From assembly GCA_026770575.1 (NCBI GenBank), contig MU657185.1, positions 226,168 to 290,167 on the forward strand: a stretch of 64,000 bases of DNA, given 5' to 3'. Positions 54,301 to 63,853 of this stretch are shown piece by piece. Below the pieces are notes generated by a model that was given only the letters and a program-made list of their open reading frames with translations, ran no database searches and was not told where the DNA came from. The stretch's first letter is position 1; each line of letters opens with the position of its first letter. The stretch comes from Pelagophyceae sp. CCMP2097 (lineage: Eukaryota > Sar > Pelagophyceae). The translations under genes and the position numbers were made by a program.

Positions 54301-56941
54301 TCGCGGCGCCCGTCGTCGTGCAGCCGATGACGCGCGCCTCGCCGAGGGCGATGCGCCACTTGTCTCGGTTCAGGTCCTGCATCTCGTTTTTCAGGCGGTC
54401 GTAGCGCTGGAACGCCGCGGCACAGTCCTCGCGCGCGTCGCTCGAGAGACTATCCTCCCAGCACGCCTTGAGCGCGAGGCGCGCCGCCTTGGGCAGCGCC
54501 CAGACGTCGGCGGCGCCCGCCGGCGGCGCGTACCCCGCCGCGAAGACGCCGCGGCCCTGGCCTTTGAGCCATTGCTTCCAGAGGTAGTCCTGTTCGACCT
54601 TCTTGCCGCCCTCGCCGACCGTCGCAAAGCCGCCGGCGTCGTGCGCCTTGGGCGTCTTGAGCATGGCGTGGGCTGCCTGCGCCGCCGCGTCGCCCGACCG
54701 CAGGTGGCGCTCGAGCGTCTTCCACCACTTTGGGCCGATGGACGTCTTATCGAGCTGCGCGCGGAGGCCGTCGAGGGACTGCCGGCACTCCTCGAGCTCT
54801 GTCTTGAGCGCGCCGTAGCGCCGGCCGTTGAACGTTTGCGCGCGCTTGCCCGAGCGTTGGTCCTATTCGAGATTCTACAGACCGAACCACGAGGTCCCTT
54901 CTCTGAGAATGCGGTGTAATGTAATGAAATAGGAATCACAGCATGTCCAGTCCCGGAGGACCTTCGATCGAGAATGCAGTACCTGGTAGATCTGCTCCGT
55001 CACCTCGCGCATGCTGTACTTTTCGAGCGCGGGCGCGCACTTGCCGCCGCAGCGAACGATGGACGTGATGCCCGCGGCCACGAGGTCGGTGAGAAAGTCG
55101 TCGAGCGCGTGGTTCGTAAACGTCAAGCAGAGGATCTTCTCCGTCGTGCGGCGGTGGATGACGTCGGCGATGCGGACGCCGAGGAACGTCTTGCCCGTGC
55201 CCGGCGGCCCGACGGTGAGCGAGACGCGCCGCGTCAGGGCCAGGTGCAGCGCGTCGCGCTGCGACGCGTCGTAGGCGAAGCCATCTTTAGCCTCCATCGC
55301 CGCGATCTCGGCGCCGACGTCGAGCTCGCCGAGGTATTCGGCCGCGGCGGGCTCCGCGCCGTGGACGATCTCCTCCTCAAAGGGCACCGCCTCCATGCGC
55401 TGCAGCGCCGCGAGGACGGGCGCGTACGTGAAGAAGCCGGCGCAGGCGCGGACGAGCGTGAGGCCCGTGTTGCCGCGGCCCACGGACCGCAGCAGCTCGG
55501 CGAGCACGTGCGGCGCGAGCGCCCGGAAGCCCGCGCCCGAGAACGCGAGGCCCACCATGGGCCGCGCGGCGCCGCCCTTGCCCTCCGTCCGCGCGAGGTC
55601 GGCGACGTCGGCCGTGGCGACGATTGCAAAGTGCTCGATCTGGAAGCCGTCCGCGCCTGGGTGCACGAGTGCGACGAGCGAGTCGCGCGGAAACATCTTG
55701 GAGCCGGCATTCTCCCAGTACTCATTCCGCTGCGCGGCGGTCTTGAGCGCGTGCGCGCGGTGGTGCGGCGGCAGCGTAAAGCTGACCATGAGCCGTGGCC
55801 GCGGGTCGGCCTCGAGGCGCTCAAACTTGACGCCGGCAAACGCCGGCACCAGGTGCCTCGACGCGGCGCCGCCGCCGCGCTGCGCCACCGCGTGGAGCGC
55901 GCGCAGCGCCGCGCGCATGGGCCCGTTCATGTCCTCGCGGAAGAGGCGGAATTGGCGGTCCAGCAGTGCCGCGGCCTTGTCGCCGAGCCACGGGTCGCCC
56001 ACCGTCGGCAGGAACGGCGCCACGGCGCAGTTCACCTCGTCCGTCGACGGCGAAATGTCGACGCTCCGGTAGTCGGCGTGGTCGTTGGTGTGGCGGCCGC
56101 CGGCGACGTCGCGGACGTCGTCGAGCGAGTCGAGGAGCGCCGACGTCGCCGACCGCTCCGCCGCCGACCCGCTGAGCAGCGTCGTCAGGTTCGAGGCGCG
56201 CGGCGCGTCGCGCGTCACGAGCGCGTCGGCGAGCGCGACGACGTTTTCGTCGCCGCGCGCGTCCACGCTCAGCGCCAGCAGCTTGACCGCAAACCAGCTC
56301 GCCGCCGCGGCGTCAAAGCCCGACGCACCTGCCGGCGCCGCGAGCAGCGCCGCGAGCAGCGCCGCGACGAGCCTGCGCGCCGCGTCGAGGCGTGCCGCCG
56401 CGTCCGACGTGCTTCGAAATGGGACGCTGGAGTCGCTTGCCCCGGCGTCTCGTACATGACGGTGAGGACCTTGTCGAGATCGGCCTTGCACGTGCCGCGG
56501 CACATGTCGTCGCCACCGAGGCGCGCGATGAACGGGAGAACGGAACGCAGGACGTAATCGGCCGAGCTGTCGATGCTCAGCGACGCGCGGAGCACGCGCC
56601 GCCCGCCCCCGCCTTTTGTCATACGGAAGAGGAGCTCGCCGCCTAAAGGCCCTCGTCCACGACGCGCGGAAGACACGAGCGCACACCCTCTCCCGAGGCG
56701 CGCGGCAGACACGAGCGCGCACCGTCGCTCCGAGGCTCGTCGCCGTCGCCTCGCGCAGGAAGCGCGCGCCGTCGTCGCGCCCATTTATTTTGAAGGCTTC
56801 GTTGGAAAAGGCGCGGTGGAGGAAGTCGGACACGCCGTCGCGGTGCGCCGGGCGAGCCTGCGGCGCGCCCTTGCCGCCGCCGCCCTTTCCACCGCCCCGC
56901 CCTCCGCCGCCGCCGCGCCGGCCTCCTCCCCGTGCCGACAT
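48351..56941 (-). CDS. Giant ZNFX1/UPF1-like SF1 helicase fused to three CbbX-type AAA+ domains
   Basis: Nine exons fit in phase: 56941-56713, 56642-56456, 56411-54962, 54862-54003, 53951-53795, 53735-53679, 53632-50873, 50791-48560, 48512-48351; about 2,697 residues. The start MSARGGGRRGGG is an RGG box. Around residue 540 is the SF1 Walker A GPPGTGKTFLG, then LTFTNHALDDFL, motif II IIEEAGEVLE, QHRMRP, TIDNFQGEEADVII and NVLLSRAR, the UPF1/ZNFX1 core. A Cys/His cluster of NFX1 style (CRELLPCGHGCPLRCH) lies near 1165, then a coiled coil. Three AAA+ modules follow with GNPGTGKTTVAR near 1640, 2000 and 2280 and Walker B LFIDEAYQL, LVIDEAYGL, LFVDEAYRL, as in CbbX/SpoVK. ZNFX1 relatives act in small-RNA and antiviral RNA pathways; that role here is inference. 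The 81-bp intron after 50873 has a GC donor. Confidence 0.8.
54915..54964. repeat. Dispersed 50-bp repeat at an intron donor (copy 1)
   Basis: These 50 bp match 58412-58461 at 48 positions. In the helicase gene the repeat, read on the minus strand, starts with the last codon of an exon (AAG) and runs into the intron GTCCTCCGGGACTGGACAT. The rest of the 99-bp intron is not repeated. Confidence 0.9.
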
Positions 56942-57462
56942 GAACCTTGAGAGGCCTCGGCGCGAGGTCTCGGAGCGGCCCCGGGGCGCGTAGATCCACG
57001 CGCGACGACCCGGTCCCGAATCGGACTTGTGTGTCGAACACTTGGGCGTGCTGCGCCCCGCCCTTTCTTTCCGATTTCCTTCGGTGGAGGCGACCTCCCA
57101 AACGGACGAGCGTCGAGCCCATGCACGCAGACACCGAGGCAGCACCGACGTGTACGTCACACCGACGCTCGTCCCGTCGCGGCGCCTGTGTGCACGAGGA
57201 GCTGCAATAAGAATTCAATAAGTGGTGTTTCTATCCCCGGGGCTGAGGCTTCTGATAGATCGACACGTATAAACGGTGTCATCGAGGCGGCTCGGCCCCG
57301 GGGGCGTCGCAAACAGACGAGTGTCGATCCACGCAGACACCGAGGCAGCACCGACGCGACGTCACATCGAGACGTGCTCGTCCCGCCGCGGCGCCTGTGC
57401 GCACGAGGAGCTGCAATAAGTCGTGTTTCTATATTCTGATAGATCGACACGTGTAAACGGTA
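56942..57462. other. Intergenic region with about 206-bp tandem duplication
   Basis: Most of this spacer is a direct duplication with a period of about 206 bp, listed separately. It lies between the start of the giant helicase gene and the 3' end of the F-box gene, both on the minus strand, and so contains the helicase promoter. No gene is seen. Confidence 0.6.
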
Positions 57463-57490
57463 TCATCGAGGCGGCTCGGTCCCGGGGGCG
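57106..57490. repeat. Direct tandem duplication, period about 206 bp
   Basis: Anchor sequences recur in order: ACGCAGACACCGAGGCAGCA at 57125 and 57331, then a GGCGCCTGTG(T/C)GCACGAGGAG stretch, a TGATAGATCGACACGT block, and a GGCGGCTCGG(C/T)CCCGGGGGCG block. The second copy runs into the last codons of the F-box gene, so the first copy carries a fragment of that gene's 3' end. The copies differ by scattered substitutions and short indels. Confidence 0.88.
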
Positions 57491-58201
57491 TGTCCGCTGG
57501 TCCTCGGGGCGCGCTCGAGGATGTAGGTGAAGACGCCGGGGGTCCCGCCGAGCCAGCCGAGGCGCTGGAAGGTCCCCGCGCACTCGAGCCGGCCTCCGTG
57601 CAGTTCGCGCAGCGCGCCCATGTACGAGTACGCGCTGACGGCCCCGTGGCACTTTTCCGTCCAGGCGAGCGCCCAGGGGCGCTTCTGGGCCCCGGGGACG
57701 AAGTGCGCGCAGAGCGCGCCGGCGAGCGTGCCCTGGACGTCGGGCGACGCCGCGCCGGCCGCCACTCGGCGGTGTTCCACGGCGCCCGCGAGAGCGAGCG
57801 AGGCGCCGGCAAAGTCCAGCACCCCGCTAGTCTCGACGCGGCCCTTGCGGCCCTCGGACGTGCCCGAGAGCAGCCTGTGCGCGGCGCAGTCCGACGGCCG
57901 CCGCATTCGGACGCCGCGACGGCCTTCGTCCGCACCAGCGTCCGCCGACGACGCGCAGCTGGCTGCGCTTCGCACGCGCCCGGCGTGCCGCCCGCCAGCG
58001 CCACGACGGCTCGGTGCCGCCGTCCTCGAGCTCGAAAAGCGAACCGGCCCACCGCATAGCGAAGACGTGGCGCCAGGCGTCGTCGCAGAGCCAGACGCGC
58101 GAGGCGCATTCCGCACTCGCCAGCCCCTGTTCGTCTAGGTACTCAAAGAGCCGCAGCTTGAGGAAGTCGTCGTCCAGGAGCCTCGACACGGGAGGGGCCA
58201 T
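57463..58201 (-). CDS. Small F-box-like protein
   Basis: Two exons, 58201-57936 and 57874-57463, join in phase 2 across a 61-bp intron (GTGCGG...CACAG) and give 225 residues. The N-terminus, LDDDFLKLRLFEYLDEQGLA then SAECASRVWLCDDAWRHVF, has the three-helix F-box pattern with the typical W..V/F ending. The rest (VLDFAGASLALAGAVEHRR, WALAWTEKCHGAVSAYSYM, LGGTPGVFTYILERAP) has no recognised repeat; it may bind substrate for an SCF ubiquitin ligase. The last ten codons lie inside a tandemly duplicated DNA segment. The ATG at 58201 is the first in frame and fits the F-box start. Confidence 0.65.
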
Positions 58202-58349
58202 GGGGGCGACCTACAAGGCTGTAAACGACCCGTACCTCCCCAGCGTGCAACCCAACGTGCACGCACCTCTGTCGCAGCTCGAGAGCCAGCTCGCGAGCTC
58301 GTTGACCATGTTCCGATCCGCCGAAACTGGAAAATCAGCAAATTTCTCT

Positions 58350-58411
58350 ACAATTCAATGACAATAATTATTGTACAATTATTAATAATTGTAGGAATTC
58401 CTACAATGTCA
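58350..58411. repeat. AT-rich palindromic element (copy 2)
   Basis: It shares ACAATAATTATTGTACAAT and TTGTAGGAATTCCTACAAT with 29001-29074 but is shorter and rearranged. It abuts the 50-bp dispersed repeat that follows. Confidence 0.8.
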
Positions 58412-58461
58412 TGTAATGTAATGTAATAGGAATCACAGGATGTCCAGTCCCGGAGGACCTT
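58412..58461. repeat. Dispersed 50-bp repeat (copy 2)
   Basis: It is 48/50 identical to 54915-54964, where the same sequence forms the 5' end of an intron. Here it is in a spacer, joined to an AT-rich palindrome, with no open frame across it. Confidence 0.9.
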
Positions 58462-58781
58462 CTCCTGGCCTAGTCAGATCAACCAACTTAGCACGAATTC
58501 ATGTACGCCGCCGATCTGCACGGGAGTCGCACACTGCACTCAACGCCGCTTTCCGGTCTATAAATTAACACCCGCATGCCTCATGTACTGTACAATTGTA
58601 CTCGTTGTAGGGGGCGCAACCCTTTCCCCGAACACTTATTTGAAAAAAAGGAGGATGGAATCAAGTCGCCACGGGGCAGCCACGTGCGGCGCCTGGTCCA
58701 AGTGACCGTCCACACCAGCTCGGTGCGGAGCGTGCCACCCGGGCCCCAGCGTCGCCGCGGCGCGGCGGCGGTCGCGTGTCA

Positions 58782-60430
58782 TCAAATCCTTGGAAGGCCA
58801 ATGTGGCATCTCAGGGCGTCGCCGCGGGGCGGCCGCCGCTTTGTATTATCGTAAATCATTGGACCTGTTGGAAGACCACGGTGGCATCTCCGGGGAGCCA
58901 CTCGGCGCCCCCCGTTGCCGCTTCGAAGCCGACGCGCGCGATGCGCCGCGGCGCCCGTCGCGCGGCGTCCGAGGCGCGCGGCGTCGAGTGCTCGCGGCGG
59001 CGACAGTTGTTGCGGCCGGTCGGGGTCTCGCGGCGGGTCGAGGACGCGCGCGAAGACGACGGCGTAGGCGCGCACCGAGGGCGGGAGCCAGACGGCGACG
59101 GTCTGCCGCGCGGCGGCGGCGGCGTCGCCGTCGGGGCCCGCGTAGACGGACCGGAGCGTGAGGGCGCGGAGCGCCGCGGCGCGCCGTAGGCCAAAGGCGA
59201 AGGCCGGGACGAGGGCGCAGTTCGCCCGCGCCGGGCCACCGACTCCGTCGAACAGTGCCAGCTCAAAGGTGAGGTCGGCGAGCGCGGGGCCCGCCGCGGC
59301 GACGTACGCGGCAACATGCGAGAGGACGCGGGGCTGCATCAGCTCCCGCATTCCAAAGGAGAGCACCGCGAGGCGCGCGAGCCGCGGAGCGGCGCGCGCC
59401 ACCTCGGCGCACCGCAGCGACAGCGAGGCCTCGGCGGCCGTGACCTCGGCCGGCGCCGTGTCCGTGACGGGATCGGCCGCCGGCGCGGGGCCCGGACGAT
59501 CGTCCACCGCCGTGGGGGGCTCCACCGCTTCATCGAACTCGTCGTCGTCGTCTTCATCGCCGTCCTTCGACTGCGGCTGTGCCCGCGGAGGCTCCGGCGC
59601 TGGCTCTGGCGCCGGCGTCTCCAATCGCGTCATGGGGATCTTGATGGCGTCGCGCGAGAACCGGGCGCTGGCGAGGCGGGGAAAGTGCGCCGCGATCGTG
59701 TCGAAGAGCGCGGGGAGCGTGAGCGCGGCATCGCCGTCGAAGGACGACACGCGGCGGTCGGTGTCGAGTTGAAGGCGCTCGAGCGCGCCGCAGGCCGCGC
59801 CGCTCAGTGCGGCGAGGTCCACTCTGAAGAAACGGTCCTTGGCGACGGCTAGGCTCCGGAGCGCCGGCATCTTCGAGAGCATCGCGGCGAGGTGGTCGAG
59901 GCTCATGCGGCTCGGGTCCTGGAGGTACCCGCCGTCGTCGTGGTGCCGGTACTCGAGCGACGCGAGCGTGGAGCCGAACTTGGCGGAGACGAGCTTGGCC
60001 GCGCACGCCTTGAAGACGCGGCCCGAGACCGTGAGGTGCTCGAGCGACGGGATGGCGTCCTGCGTGCGTGCCCTCGAGACGCCCAAGGCAACAACCAAAG
60101 GCCCCGCCCTCTCGCGTCGTCTTCCAAGGCATCGCGCCGGGCTGCTACGAGGAGCCGCTTCCAGGCCGCCCAGCTGACGCGCGCCCTCGTCGTGCCCGTG
60201 TCGACGAGCTCGAGGCGGGCCACCGCGCCGAGGCGCAGCGCCGCGGCGCCGCGGACGCAGCGCTCGCGCTGGCAAAAGCCGCCGAGCGTCCGCCAGAGCT
60301 CGGCGTCGCCGCGCAGCGAGGCGAACCACGTGCTCGTCAGCGTCATGCGCGCGCGCGACACGACGTCGACGTTGTTCAGGATCGCGAGGACGACGGCGCG
60401 GTCCACAGCGTCGAACGACCCGCCCGCCAT
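58782..60430 (-). CDS. F-box/leucine-rich-repeat-type protein
   Basis: Exon 1 is 60430-60149; exon 2 starts at 60059 after an 89-bp phase-0 intron and stays open to 58782, about 519 residues. The N-terminus (FDAVDRAVVLAILNNVDVVS, then AELWRTLGGF) fits an F-box. LRR-like segments follow (IPSLEHLTVSGRVFKACA, LSKMPALRSLAVAKDRF, CGALERLQLDTDRRVSS, APRLARLAVLSFGMREL). An acidic insert (KDGDEDDDDEFDEAVE) sits near residue 265. Such proteins select substrates for SCF ubiquitin ligases. The 3' end is uncertain: after about 59060 this frame turns Arg-rich, whereas another frame gives VGFEAATGGAEWLPGDATVV and stops at 58856, so a last small intron is likely. Confidence 0.65.
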
Positions 60431-60836
60431 GGCTGGGGGGATCGTAAGGCGCGGCCGTCGGACGCCCGGAGCGGCCCTACAATCTCACGGTTTAGGGGTC
60501 CCTAGATAGAACCAAGTCAAAGTTCTCCGGCAACGGAGTTGAACGGACCCGGGGGACGACGCCGCGGTGTGCGCGTCTATTTTTGAACTCCGCGCACGCG
60601 CGAGCCACGCGGAGAGCCCGCGAGCGACCCTCTGAAGATGCGGCCGCGCCGACCCTCGAAGATCGATATCTGCTCGAAACTCTTCGATTCTTGCAATTGC
60701 AGAGAAAAAGGGTCGCTGAAAAAGAGCATTCCAAAATCTGACACTCGACGGAACCCTCCACCTGCTGCGCCGCCGAAGGCGCGCCCCACCGAACGTCGGC
60801 GACCGCAGCACGCACTGCGGAGCACCTCGCACTCGG
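60431..60836. other. Divergent intergenic region
   Basis: This 406-bp spacer holds the promoters of the F-box/LRR gene (-) and the NAD(P)-binding protein gene (+). I see no repeat or RNA gene. Confidence 0.5.
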
Positions 60837-62219
60837 ATGAAAGTATTTTCTGCGTCGTGGCCCCTGCTGGGCCTGCTGGCGCTGCCGCTGGGAAGCGGGC
60901 TGCAGGCCGCGCCAGCGAGGCACCACCACCGCCGACCGCTGTGGGCCGCGGGCGACGACGCCGGCGGGCTCCTCGAGGAAGCCGCGGCGCTCCGGCGCGA
61001 GGCCGACGCGCTGCAGACGGAGCTCCAGGCGGCGCGCCCCGCCGGCGACGCGCGCACGCTTCTCGACGAGGCGGCTGCGCTGCGGCAAGAAGCCGACGCG
61101 CTGCAAGTCGAGTTCCTCGCGGCGCAGCCCGCCGTCGCGGCGCCGCCGCCGGCCGTCGAATCGAAGGACCCGTTCGCCGGCGCGACAATTGGCGTCGCCG
61201 GCGCCAACGGCCGCCTCGGCTCGCTCGTCTGCCGCGCCATTTTGCGCGCGTCGCCGACGGCGCGCGTCGTGGCGCTGATCCGCGACGTGCGCATGGAGTC
61301 GTCGTCGCGGCTCTCGTACGAGATTGGCGCCGAGGACATCCCGCTCGAGTTCGCGCCCTTCTTCCCGCCGGCCGCGGACGCCAAGGACGACGGCCCGCGG
61401 CGCGGCGGCGGCGTCGCGCGGGACTACGCGCGCGTCCAAGTCCGCGTCGCCGACGTGACGGACGCGAAATCGGTGGCCGAGGCTTTGCGCGACTGCGGCA
61501 GCGTCGTCTTCTGCGCGTCGAGCTTCCTGAGCACGTCGGCGCGCCGCCCCGCCGCGGGCGTCGGCGGCGGCCTACGCGCGCTCGGTAATGACATCGGCGG
61601 GATGCTCTTCGAATTCCGCGCGCCGACGTGGTACGTGGCGTGACTTATTCACACCCCTGGTCGTACTCATAACCGCCACAGGTACAAGACGCGAGACGCC
61701 GAGGGGAAGTTGGCAGACGTAGACGGCGTGATGCACGCCGCCGCCGCCGTCCGCGACCGGCGCACGCTCGAGGCCGTTACGGCCGACACAGCGCACGCGC
61801 GGCTCGCGCCGTTCCTCCTCGTCTCCGTCGTCGACGTGAGTTATCACTCTACCGTCGGCACTCGCCCGCGGAGGCCTACTCGCGGATCTTAGGCAGAGGC
61901 GGAGCACCTCGCGGCGAAGCGCGACGCCGAGGCGCGGCTGCTCCAGTTGCTGCCCGCGAGCGTCGTCGTCCGGCCGGGCAAGCTCTTCGACGGCCAGCGG
62001 ACGAACCCGGGCACCGTCGTGTCGCGCGGCGCCGCGGCCGCGGAAGCCAACCGGCGCGGCCTCGACGGCGGCGTGTGGACCCAGCTCTCCGACGAGGAGG
62101 GCGCGCCCGTCGGGCGCTTCGAGCTCGCGGACTTCATCGTCGCAGCGCTCTCCGATTCGGCCGCGCAAGGCGAGACGCTCGTCGTCACCGCGGGCCCGGC
62201 CGCGGCGAAAAAAAAGTAA
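60837..62219 (+). CDS. Targeted NAD(P)-binding Rossmann protein (NmrA/TIC62-like)
   Basis: Three exons, 60837-61630, 61682-61835 and 61893-62219, join in phase (2, then 0) to 424 residues. The N-terminus is a signal sequence (PLLGLLALPLGSGLQA) followed by a basic stretch, as in secreted or secondary-plastid proteins. Two near-identical segments of about 33 residues follow (LLEEAAALRREADALQTE and LLDEAAALRQEADALQVE), an internal coiled-coil duplication. The Rossmann domain begins at about residue 117 with ATIGVAGANGRLGSLVCRA, an atypical-SDR glycine motif, and continues VQVRVADVTDAKSVAEAL, GSVVFCASSF, FLLVSVVD and VVVRPGKLFDG. Related proteins bind NAD(P)H and handle electron transfer, isomerisation or redox sensing at plastid membranes. 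The catalytic class is not fixed by the sequence. Confidence 0.8.
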
Positions 62220-62550
62220 AGAAAACACCTCACCCCGCCGGCGCGGGGCCTTGAAAGAGGATCGGATGCCGCTTCGAGCCGTACCAGCTCCCCGACAGCG
62301 GCGTGTTACTGTCAACGATGAGAATTACGAAACGCAAGGCCGGGTGCGGCTGCGACGTCCTTCGGTGCATGGTCTTGTCTACAAGTGTAGTGGGTCGCGT
62401 CGGGCGGTTGCTGCGCTCACGACGCAAAATCGGCGTCGCCCAGCGCCGCGGGCTTGTAGAGGCAGCGGCGTTGCCTACGGTGCTCCGAGTGCGGGCCCGG
62501 CGCGCCGCCGAAGGGACTTTCCGGCGCGCCCTCGGTCCACAGGCGGGTCC
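62220..62550. other. Intergenic spacer between convergent genes
   Basis: This 331-bp spacer holds the 3' ends of the NAD(P)-binding gene and the class II aldolase gene. No further feature is seen. Confidence 0.5.
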
Positions 62551-63610
62551 TCACGCGTCAAAGTGCTTGGCGGCCCAGACGCCGCGGTAGAGGTCCGTCT
62601 GCCGCTTGAACTCGAGCGTGACCGCGTCGTCGACGAGGACGAACTCGCGTCCCGTGTTGTACGTCAGCAGCTGCACGCGCGCCGCGCGCTCGAGGAAGTA
62701 CATTTCGTCAAACGCCTCGGCGACCGTCGACCCGCACGTGATGACGCCGTGGTTCTGCTGCAGCAAAACGCGCTTGCTGCCCATGCACGCCGCGAGGCGG
62801 TCGCCTGGTGGGGGTCGCGCTTCGATTTGCGCTCGTCTCTCGAGGCGAAACGATCGCACCTTCCTCCTGTCCCAGGACGAGGCCGTTGTACTCCGTGTCG
62901 TAGGCGACCTCGTCGTAGAAACGCAGGCTCGTCTGCGTGACCATCTTGAGCTCCATGTCCTTGAGCGACGTCAGGGCGGTGGCGTACGGCATGTGCGTGT
63001 GCCTGCAATCGCCAGTGAAGTATTCAAGCTAAGGCCCGCCGAGAGCGACTCACAGCACACACGTGGCGTGCGGGTGCTTCTCGTGGATGCGCGAGTGGAT
63101 GAAAAACGCAGTCGGGTCGGGCGCGCCTGCGTCGCTGCGTCCCTTGGGCGGCCCTCGCGGCGGTTTGCGCACCGTTGCCCTCGAGGACGTCGCCGTTGGA
63201 GTTGAGCAGGAGCAGGTTTGATGCCGTAACCTCCGACCAGCTGATACCGTACGCCACGCAAAGGAAGCGGTCCTTCGTCCCCGGCACCAGCACGGTCAGG
63301 TGATTGTCCACGCCCTCGTTCATGCCCAAATTGTGCATGATGCGGTAGCACGCCGCCAGCTCCAGCCGCGCCTGCCGACAGACGGTGCCACCAACTGACG
63401 GACGACAAACGGACTTTTGTGAAGAATCACACCTGGCGGAGCTGGTCCGAGTTGCAGCCTAGAGAGCGGCGCGTTCGGCGGGGTCGCGCCTTCTCCCGGC
63501 GGAGCGAAGGGCGCACCGTTGGGCGCCTGGATGAGGCCATAGGGGCCCAAGACCTCGTACGAGCCCGTCGGGTCGTTGCTCTGGTTCTCAGAGTAGGCCA
63601 CAGTCGCCAT
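62551..63610 (-). CDS. Class II aldolase/adducin-family protein
   Basis: Five exons, 63610-63407, 63371-63173, 63126-63054, 63002-62860 and 62804-62551, join in phase and give 290 residues; introns are 35, 46, 51 and 55 bp. The fold reads in order: YRIMHNLGMNEGVDNHLTV, VLVPGTKDRFLCVAYGISW, FFIHSRIHEKHPHATCVL, the zinc-type HTHMPYATAL near residue 160, and LLQQNHGVITCGSTVAEAF near 220. These match fuculose-phosphate aldolase/adducin head domains, whose enzymes cleave sugar phosphates using Zn. The metal-ligating HTH and the later NHG are kept, so an enzymatic role is possible. The N-terminal 65 residues are Pro/Gly-rich and resemble extensions of eukaryotic adducin-like members. The 35-bp first intron is the shortest proposed in the window. 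Confidence 0.85.
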
Positions 63611-63853
63611 GCTGCCGGAGGTCCGGAGGCAACGCCGACGTCTGGCGCTCAAATGTTCGAACGGCGCGCGGCGAGAACAAGCGAGCCGGAAGAGCCTTCA
63701 CGGACGACCAACGAGGAGTTCTCGCTCGCCAAACTTTAGCGACCAAAGCCCATTTGGGGGGGCAGACGCCCGGGGCCGTAGATCGCTGGTCGCCGTGGAG
63801 CACGTGGCCACCTTTCCAGACGCCTTGCCGAGCTCTCTCAAAAGTGACCTGGC

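Larger units (their letters stand above)
58202..58781. other. Intergenic region carrying two dispersed repeats
   Basis: This 580-bp spacer lies between two minus-strand F-box-type genes and is markedly more AT-rich than its surroundings. It contains copy 2 of the palindromic element and copy 2 of the intron-associated repeat, directly adjoining each other. No gene is evident. Confidence 0.6.

Noticed and set aside
56412..56440. A 29-bp GC-AG intron in the helicase gene
   Set aside because: A 44-bp GT-AG intron (56455-56412) gives the same downstream frame with a better donor and a usual length.
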